Assembly: GCF_964340395.1 (NCBI RefSeq)
Contig: NC_135560.1
Coordinates: 21,205,675-21,269,674 of the forward strand
Direction of reading: 5' to 3'
DNA: 64,000 nt
DNA from: Glandiceps talaboti
Taxonomy: Eukaryota > Hemichordata > Enteropneusta > Spengelidae
Below are positions 56,455 to 64,000 of this stretch, piece by piece. Within the stretch, counting starts at the first letter, position 1. The number at the start of each line of letters is the position of its first letter. The notes under the pieces were generated by a model. The model saw only the letters and a list, made by a program, of their open reading frames with translations, did not search any database and had not been told where the DNA came from. The position numbers and the translations under genes are program-made.

Positions 56455-56647
56455 TTAGTCAACACATACATGTCTGATGTGAAAGTTGACAACATACTCA
56501 GCATTGGTCTTCTGTACAGAGATGGCAAAGGGTTCATAAGGGTGAAAGGTGAATGCTACCAGTCGTCTCGCTGTAGGTGGACTCGGTCTCCCTAACACAC
56601 CGGCATGAATCTTGAACTTCAGTAAACCAGAGTCGCGGGCATAGAAC
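56455..56647 (-). CDS. DET1: DET1 last coding exon
   Basis: 193 bases encoding the conserved C-terminus ([34 protein letters not shown]) and a TAA stop. The acceptor is TATTCAAG. The 45-bp minisatellite begins less than 40 bases upstream of this acceptor. Confidence 0.97.
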
Positions 56648-59600
56648 CTTGAATATAAGACAAAAAATTGTATTAATATTATTATGTTTTCACTATTGCA
56701 CTGCAGTACCATTTGTACGCTTATAATGTTTTCACTATTGCAGTTGTCACTGCAGTACCATTTGTACGCTTATAATGTTTTCAGTATTGTACTGCAGTAC
56801 CATTTGTCCGCTTATAATGTTTTCAGTATTGTACTGCAGTACCATTTGTCTGCTTATGTTTTCAATATTGCACTGCAGTACCATTTGTACGCTTATGTTT
56901 CAGTATTGTACTGCAGTACCATTTGTCCGCTTATGTTTTCACTATTGCACTGCAGTACCATTTGTACGCTTATAATGTTTTCAGTATTGCAGTTGTCACT
57001 GCAGTACCATTTGTACGCTTATGTTTTCAGTATTGCACTGCAGTACCATTTGTACACTTATAATGTTTTCAGTATTGCAGTTGTCACTGCAGTACCATTT
57101 TACGCTTATAATGTTTTCAGTATTGCACTGCAGTACCATTTGTACACTTATAATGTTTTCACTATTGCACTGCAATGCAAATACCTTAAATATGTGCATG
57201 CACCAATGCAATCAATCACTGATACATATATACACTAACTACTTATGGTACATAATGTATTATAATAAATGTTAGCAAAGACCAATTAAACATTGCTTTC
57301 TCTTGCCTCTCCCTCATTTGTCAGGATACGGTGAACAATTGATATACGATCGTCATCATCATACATCCTGGAGTCAGACAAACTCATTATCTGTCAGTAT
57401 TGTGTAATTTCATAAAATCACATCAAAACCATGTATATCAGTTTACATTCCTCTCAGCTATTCACAATGGAAGGATTGATTTACAAAGTTAAAGATTAAA
57501 ATGTGACATTTTTAAGTATCTCTTTTGCTTAGCTCTGCTCAACTTAAAAATTCAACAATATTTTCTTGTGTTCCTCTTTAAGGGGTACAATTTCCAAGGA
57601 ATGCTTCCGGCAGCAAATTTGTCCAACATTTTTATTCAGACTTTAGATGCAAGTATTTGCTACGTTTCCTATATACTTAATTCGTTGTCATTGAAACATG
57701 AATCAATTGCACCATTTTTGCAAGGTAGGTAAAAAATCTACTTGAATTCAGCCCAGTCACTTTAATATCAGGGTTCCCAACCAAAAGTATGGTTCAATGT
57801 ATGGGAAGTATGTCATTTTACCTGACTCAGCAAAAACACTGACATTGACGGAAGATGACATGTGGTGCATGGGGGCTGGGGGAGGGGGTTGAGAGGGTAC
57901 CGCTTTCAGCTCAATGTGTTGGTAAAGTATGAAAGCAGTGACATATACAGTAGTGTGATTCTATCTATTCTATAAATTTATAGACTACCAGTTAGAAATA
58001 AGTCCTAGCATAAAAACATCACCTAGATATTTGTGTCAATTCCTGCACATACGCATGTACTCTTAATTATTATGCTGTTTCCAGACATCCAACACTCCTA
58101 GTCCCCCCCCCCCCACACACCCGCAACTATTATTTATCGTCAGAGATTTTTATCAGTCTGTTTTGTTTGCATTTTGCAACATTTACAGTAAATATTAGAC
58201 ATGGTTTTAACCTCAACAAAAATAGGAAACGTGGTTAACTGCCCATACATCAGTTGAGGGTGTGGGCGGGTTAAATCCATTCAGGGTGCTAACATGAGTA
58301 AGTGCGGTAATGTCAGCTACTGGCAACAACTATGTGTACAGTTGAGAGATTTAGGACAAAACTAATCATTCTGCTTTTGGAAAGCAAACAGTCAAAAGAG
58401 TGTACAGCTATGTGTGCACAAAAACACAATAGCTAAATCTTTAATGAAATTTCACGATCTGTACACAGGGGTGAACAAATCCACTGGTCCTGGGTCTGCG
58501 ACTAGCGATTTTTTGGGCGGACCACACAAATTTTACCTTGTCTGGTCCGTCGGACCAGTATCTTACTGTTTATAACTGTTAAAAAGTCGTCTGAATATAC
58601 AGAGTCATAGGCATATTTTATGTTTCACATTAGCGGGATCAACCTTGGACCACTAATTCTTTCAGCAGGACCACTGGATTTTTTAAGGCACTGGTCCGGG
58701 GGACCACCAGTTCACAAAATGATTTGTTCACCCCTGGTACACGAAAGCAATTACAAAGAAAGCTATGGATATTGTATCTGATAGCACCAATCCACGTCAC
58801 TGGATTCTTTAAAACAAGATCTGACACCAGATATGTATTACGTAGCAGCTCGATGTCATACGAATAAATATAGATTACACTTTTGTGCCATCTGCAACAG
58901 GGTGCTTTATCAGTCTTGCAATAGCTAAATATGCTCACTGTTCAGTTGTTTTTATGTTGATGTTATTCATCTTAGTGTTATGTGATTAGCTACATATGTG
59001 TATGTCACTCCGTAGTTTTGGTGCTTGTATTTTATGGTATGTGCTGTAAACACCGAAATACATTTCCAATATTACTTTGAACTAATAACAGTTACTATTG
59101 TGTATCTTATCAATCACTTAGAATCTATAAAAACGAATTGTTCGACAAACCTGATTGGATGATCCCCACATGCCTTTGGTCTTTCCATGACAGACACCCA
59201 TTTGTCATCATAGCTGAACAAGGCCAGATCTAGGTAAGGACTGCTACTGTAGGACTGGGAACTGATCGGTAGCTGAGCTAGAAGTCTCTTCACAGCCTCG
59301 GTGTGACCCCCATATTTAGCATTGATTATGGTATGTTTGAATCTCCGCTGAATCTGACGGGCGTACACATTACACGACGCAGAGCATGTAAACTGTGAGT
59401 GGGCATGAAGTGATGCATTGCGATACAAGTCACAAAAGTTTTCAAAGAGCTCTAACAGTTGTTCTGAAGTGTTCTCATACACGGCCATTACTTCTGTTGT
59501 AACCATGTTGTAAACTACAAAGAACGACGGTTGTGAGTTGGGATCTTGAACACGCAGAGTTACCACATCTTCACTGGCATATTTAATCAACAAGTTCGTC

Positions 59601-60655
59601 TCATCCAGAAGCTGCATTTTCCACATTCTCAGCAGTTTAATTTGATCAAAGTACTGATAAAATCTCCTCATAGCAGTTGGAGATCCATCTCTTCTAGCCT
59701 TCCTCCAAAGAAATGCAAGAAGCCTATGCTTCAGAGAGTTGATACTTGTTTCTCTGAAAGGTCTGTGTTGCTGTGAAGTACCATTGCTATCTGGTCCTAC
59801 TGCCGACAACACCAATGCGTCGTCTTCATAACAAAATCTCCCAATAACTCTCACATCTATAAAATTACCCTCTGGGGTGACCTGAAATATGTGAATTGTC
59901 TGTTGCTGGACTGACAACACAGCCAGGATGTTTCTATAGAGGTACAAACCTTGGTTGTGGGACAGAAAGATTTTATCACATTTAAACTGTCTGCTGTCAC
60001 ACAGTATACCTAAGTGCATGTCAACTACATGGAGTGAGTAGTCTTCTAATGGTGATCTTGGGTTCGGTGAAACTGACTCATTATTGCGATACACATCAAA
60101 GAAATATGGGTACGGCTCCTCAGGAACATAAACAGCTGAGCCAACAATTACATAACGCCCATCATCAGTAAACAGACTACACTCCCTGTTTAAGTGTTCC
60201 CCATTGGGTGCCACATTAACACTATGACGTAGGGCAAAGAATCGACTGAAGATATTACTCCGTATGTTCTGTGAATGTTCATCATTCCCTGTTAGTGAGC
60301 CTTTGATGTTTTGTAGCGATGCTTCAGTTGCAGCTGGGCCTTGAAACTGATATATTTCTAATGAGGTCTGGTCTGCTGAGAAGGCAATAAAGTGTTGACC
60401 ATCAGGTGAAAATTTGCGTAAGAAACATGGAGGTTTTTCCACATTCACAACAGTGAAATTAGGGAAAACGTTCTGATGGAAAACTCTTGCGGCATGGAAG
60501 TGGGTTCCTGGTTTGCAACTATGTGTTTGTCTCTGCTGCAAACGATATACAATATTTTGGTTGGGTATCCGACGAGGCCGAATTTTGTCTGTGTCTCCAC
60601 CCTCATGGTGCCTTCCTACATTTTGAACTTGGCTCTCACCCTCAAACAGTGGCAT
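56455..60655 (-). CDS. DET1: DET1 homologue (de-etiolated 1), complete, two coding exons
   Basis: Component of the nuclear DDB1-CUL4 ubiquitin ligase; with DDA1 it forms the DDD core and with COP1 it targets substrates such as c-Jun in mammals. Coding exons are 59151-60655 and 56455-56647 (minus strand), joined in phase 2 within the arginine of [13 protein letters not shown]; the total is 565 residues against 550 in human. Diagnostic blocks are [111 protein letters not shown] and, at the end, [12 protein letters not shown]. The N-terminus has about 19 extra residues before the conserved region. An in-frame TAA at 60677-60679 precedes the chosen ATG, so the start is the first possible in this exon. 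The protein is a beta-propeller-type fold without catalytic residues. Confidence 0.98.
56684..57180. repeat. Minisatellite in the DET1 intron, unit about 38-50 bp, about 11 copies
   Basis: The unit contains CTGCAGTACCATTTGTACGC, TTATAATGTTTTCA and GTATTG(C/T)A. Unit length varies by loss of ATAA and by an inserted GTTGTCACTG segment. The ORFs in it are repeat artefacts on both strands. Confidence 0.95.
57723..57840. repeat. Dispersed repeat, copy B
   Basis: Diverged partner of 13160-13315 in the same orientation, inside the DET1 intron. Only fragments of a longer element may be present. Confidence 0.5.
58466..58736. mobile_element. hAT-like MITE
   Basis: 271 bases with perfect 16-bp inverted ends CAGGGGTGAACAAATC and GATTTGTTCACCCCTG, flanked on both sides by GTACA (58461-58465 and 58737-58741). 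The CAGGGGTG terminus resembles hAT superfamily ends; a 5-bp duplication is shorter than the usual 8. The interior is made of GGACCAGT/ACTGGTCC words, no transposase. Confidence 0.72.
59151..60655 (-). CDS. DET1: DET1 coding exon 1
   Basis: One 1505-base open exon carries 501 full codons, nearly 90 percent of the protein; I recall more introns within this span in vertebrate DET1. The donor GTTTGT lies at 59145-59150, directly after CATCCAATCAG; the frame then runs about a dozen codons into the intron before a stop. Confidence 0.97.
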
Positions 60656-60676
60656 TTCTGGTTGGCAAAGTGCAAC

Positions 60677-60688
60677 TTACATATGCAT
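60677..60688 (-). promoter_or_regulatory. Candidate four-codon upstream ORF before DET1
   Basis: ATG CAT ATG TAA lies in frame, 21 bases before the DET1 ATG, and contains the start-stop pair ATGTAA. It directly follows a strong predicted splice acceptor (a long pyrimidine tract then CTTCAG, minus strand, at 60690-60725), suggesting a 5' UTR exon begins at 60689. Such short uORFs can lower translation; whether it is transcribed needs RNA data. Confidence 0.4.
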
Positions 60689-62331
60689 CCTGAAGACACA
60701 AAAAAAGGAAAAGAAAAACAATTACATTTTTTCAAGGGCAAAACTATAATTTATAAGGAAGCGTGATCATGAAGAAGTGATTTAGAATAACAGCAATCAA
60801 GAAAAACTTTTTGAAATGATTCCAGAATATTTAGTGAAGGGCATGTTTGTCAAATTGAATGACGATGTCTGGAAGTGAGACCTATTACTTGTCTACGTGA
60901 TGTCAAACACTCAAAGTTTTATTTGATATCCCCAATTGGATCACACCTGTCCTATAATACTATTGTTCAAGTCACATAGTTGAAATTGCCATAGACAAAA
61001 TTATAGCATTTGGAACACATGCACAGTCGCACCAGCTTTCTCTGTCGGGACTTTGAAAGCACAATTTTTATGAAAACACCTTTTTAATGACTATACATGT
61101 ACATGGGTAATGGTACAGCAGTGAATTCAATACATTGGAGATGCTTAGAGGCAGAGTTCTCACAGCGGGATGAGTTGCCATAGGGCATTTAGCATGTTTT
61201 GTATACTACCTTCAACTAGACTCATCTTTATGGAATTGTATCTAGTATGATTTTCAGACCCAAGTAAGTCTGGATTTAATACCTCCACGAATGTTTACAC
61301 TTTTGTAACTTAAAATAAATGTATCAGTATGATTACAGTTAGAAAGAACACAATCAAAGGTCATTTCTTGGGGAAGAATATTCTAGTGCTATGATACCTG
61401 AGTTGAAATGACAAAATTACCTAAGGTCTTTTCTTTTTAACTTGCCGCTATCCTACAGTCTCACTTTTAGTCAAAAAAGAGGAAAGAAAGGGGACAGGTA
61501 ATTTACTTTTCCCTTGTACTAGCAAAGTGCAAAAAAAGAGGTGAAATTACTGACCTACACTTTCTATACACTAAGGTACCTATTCAGAAAGTCAATATAT
61601 TTAGTGTGCCACCAACTCAAGCGATGGATATCAAACACTGGAACTACAGATAACTTTGGATGGAGATTTCTCTCAGATTTTGACACGATGGCCTTTTTGG
61701 GCTACACACCAATGTACCCTCCAGGCCAATTGGATGTGTCACTGACACACAACAACTTCTTGAGACACACCAACATTTGATGTACTATATTTACTGTGTA
61801 CTATAATGTAGTGATTCACAAGAACAGCCAATTTTTATCAAGTTGACCAGGGCAAATTGAAGAATGTTTTTTAATACTTTTAATGTATTACATCTTATTG
61901 AATTCTAAACTAGTTCTTAAGATAAATGTTTGTGCTTGACAAAGGTGACAAATTGCTGAGTGTGATTCTCATTGAGTTGCCTCACATAACTTGGCTTTAA
62001 AAAATGACCAGGCTAGAAACTAAAGGGTTAAATGTCTACATTCTGTCATTCATAGACTAACAAGTTGATCAAATCTACATGAAGTTCATATATATTTCAA
62101 CTTTTCCCCATCAAAGTCACGACACAAATGATACAGCAAGTGTTTTCTCCTCTGTTGTGGGTATCATAACATCTATGCACAATGTATTCATGCAAAACGT
62201 CCCTTTGTAAAGGGAAATGCAACTCAAGGAAACAAAGTGTTTTCTTAAACTATGAGTTCTAGAGTCAATTAATCATTTATGATTTTACACTACATGAATT
62301 TCACGCAATTACCAAACTCAATTCTTCTCTT

Positions 62332-62515
62332 CAGTGGTACAGTGTTACCATTGCCTCATGGTCTTTGCAAGCAAACATAAATATTTATTAGATTCAACCT
62401 GCATGTTCATGACTATTTATCTGATGGAAATAAGCACTTAGGAGTCATGAATACACATTGTTCATCTAATAAATATCCATGTCTGCTAAGACCATGAGGC
62501 TACGGTATACCACTG
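62332..62515. mobile_element. MITE-like inverted-repeat element upstream of DET1
   Basis: About 184 bases with ends CAGTGGTAC and GTATACCACTG. Arms of 60-90 bases match with about one mismatch in five (GCCTCATGGTCTT, ATATTTATTAGAT, TTCATGACT). No clear target duplication. Confidence 0.62.
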
Positions 62516-63159
62516 AAAGAACGACAGAAGTAAAAACAAGTTTCAAGTTGATGTTTCTTGGCAATAGAATGATATGAAACCATAATTCTCCAGAACCCAA
62601 ACTTTATGACAATACCTTTATTTCCTGGAGTTGCACTCCTCTCTAACACAAAATTGAAAATACGACAGCGAAATCAGAAAATCCTCAAATTTCGTACATT
62701 CCTACAAAAGGCCCACAATTAGTCTTTTATAAGGCAAGTTCAGAAATATTTTAAAACTTTTTGTTTTTAGGAGAAATTGGTCCCTTTAAGCATATTCTGC
62801 CACATAAGCAGTCTTAAATATTCAGATTATACATTCAAGCACTTTTGACATGTTCACCATACTTACCATACTAATTAGCATATCAGATGTACAAAGGTCA
62901 CTGACTTATTAAGTCTGCTCAAACAGTTTGTTTCTCAGTGGGTAAAAATAATATTTTACAAAAACATTCTTATTATCAAGTGAGATGAAGAAAGCCATGA
63001 GAGACTAGTACTGAGTAAGGCCTACAGCATTTTGAATTCCTGAATAGCCTTGTACATTTTTGTAGATGTAAGAATCATATAGTATTCAGATAAAAATTCT
63101 TTGTTGAAACCAACTGACATACAAGTTCATGAAAACACAATCTATTCATTGTGTGTTTA

Positions 63160-63480
63160 TGTGCATGCATGCATGCATGCGTGTGTGTGTGTGTGTGTGT
63201 TAAGTATATGTATGTGTATGCATGTGAGTATGTCTATATGCGTCTGTGTGCACATGCCTGTATATGTGTTCAGTGTGTGTGCATGTGTGTACCCACATAC
63301 ATGTTTGTAAATTGTATGTTTTAATGTGTGTATGTGTAATATGTCTATGTATATGTAACATTAGGTGTGTATATGCATGTGTGTAAATGTATATGTGTGT
63401 GTGTAAGTGTCGGTGTATGTGTATGTGCACATGTGCATATGTGCACTTGCGTACATGTTTTGTGTATGCATGTGTGTGTA
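63160..63480. repeat. GT/ATGT-rich low-complexity block
   Basis: Mixed GT, GCATGC and ATGTGT repeats, open on both strands (Cys/Val/Met and His/Thr ORFs), not coding. Confidence 0.9.
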
Positions 63481-64000
63481 TGTCTGTATTCTGAGGAAGC
63501 AGGGATAAACAAGTCTGACTCATTGACTTGTTACGTGCATATTCACTACAGTAGACAAGACTCTGTCCACTCCACAAATGCTTATATTTTTTAATTCAAT
63601 ATGTCATTTTGATGAAGGGTCAGTCAGAAAACAGGTACAAATTCTATCCACTGTGTCAGAAGACGTCAGTGGCATCATCACATGTTCAGAATCAGCAAGG
63701 AGGACAGAGCATGTGTGATGTAATGTCCATTGCTAGATAGGATCAGCCAATCACAAAGGGATACATTTCATCATGGACTTTGTATCTAAGTGGGGTGAGC
63801 TGTTGGTTGCTATGTAAAATCACACTCTAATTAAAGGTTTGAATACAAAACTGATCTAAGCATTTGTGGAGAAAACAGAGTCGAAATCCACCAGGGCAAA
63901 GTCTGGACTATCACTACAGAAAATGGTGATATTTACTCTTACAAGGAGCTGGGGACATGATGGGTGACCCGACCGTTTGCTATAATAGTTCATTGCTCAT

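Larger units (their letters stand above)
56648..59150 (-). other. DET1 intron between the coding exons
   Basis: 2.5 kb. It contains a 45-bp minisatellite (56684-57180), a dispersed repeat copy shared with endophilin intron 1 (57723-57840), a C-rich run near 58101-58114 and a hAT-like MITE (58466-58736). No coding signal. Confidence 0.8.
60690..64000. other. Region upstream of DET1
   Basis: Probably a 5' UTR intron and promoter of DET1 followed by intergenic DNA. No gene can be supported. It contains an inverted-repeat element (62332-62515) and a long GT/ATGT-rich microsatellite (63160-63480). The final 500 bases (63500-64000) show nothing I recognise. Confidence 0.6.

Noticed and set aside
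56684-57275. 184-codon plus-strand open frame
   Set aside because: It is made entirely of the 45-bp minisatellite within the DET1 intron, and the other frames and the minus strand are open as well.

Overview
The window is nuclear DNA of an animal: AT-rich (roughly two thirds A+T), with spliced genes using GT-AG introns and dense microsatellites, minisatellites and short inverted-repeat elements. There is no rRNA, tRNA, prokaryotic operon or CRISPR structure that I can support. The proteins resemble vertebrate orthologues closely but the gene structures and repeats are not vertebrate, so a bilaterian (probably marine) invertebrate is most likely; I cannot name the species. The palindrome TACATGTA is strikingly frequent.

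Three protein genes can be read exon by exon with consistent splice phase. (1) Minus strand, 125-8442: the first eleven coding exons (650 codons) of CHAF1A, the large p150 subunit of chromatin assembly factor 1; its C-terminal part lies beyond the left edge. (2) Plus strand, 8779-38414: a complete ten-exon, 349-residue endophilin A (SH3GL family; N-BAR plus SH3), followed by a long 3' region with a good poly(A) signal near 42326. (3) Minus strand, 56455-60655: a complete two-coding-exon, 565-residue DET1, the substrate adaptor of a DDB1-CUL4 ubiquitin ligase.

CHAF1A and endophilin are head to head, with 336 bases between their start codons. This shared promoter holds a perfect E2F-type site, a facing pair of CCAAT boxes and a CRE-like site. 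From memory, human CHAF1A and SH3GL1 are also head-to-head neighbours on 19p13.3, and SH3GL3 and DET1 both lie on 15q25-26, so the window may preserve an ancestral animal gene neighbourhood.

The rest is introns (endophilin introns 1 and 6 are about 11.5 and 9.9 kb), an intergenic interval of about 14 kb (42332-56454) and about 3.3 kb upstream of DET1. They hold three long minisatellites (units about 36, 36 and 45 bp; the first with a three-unit higher-order structure), several MITE-like elements (a hAT-like one with 16-bp perfect inverted ends, a TTAA-bounded family in three copies, and a foldback-like family in two copies flush against endophilin exons), a cluster of four octamer motifs, G-quadruplex-prone tracts, and a threefold repeat resembling a hammerhead-ribozyme core. 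No clearly new gene system was found; the most interesting items are the conserved bidirectional locus and the foldback-like family.
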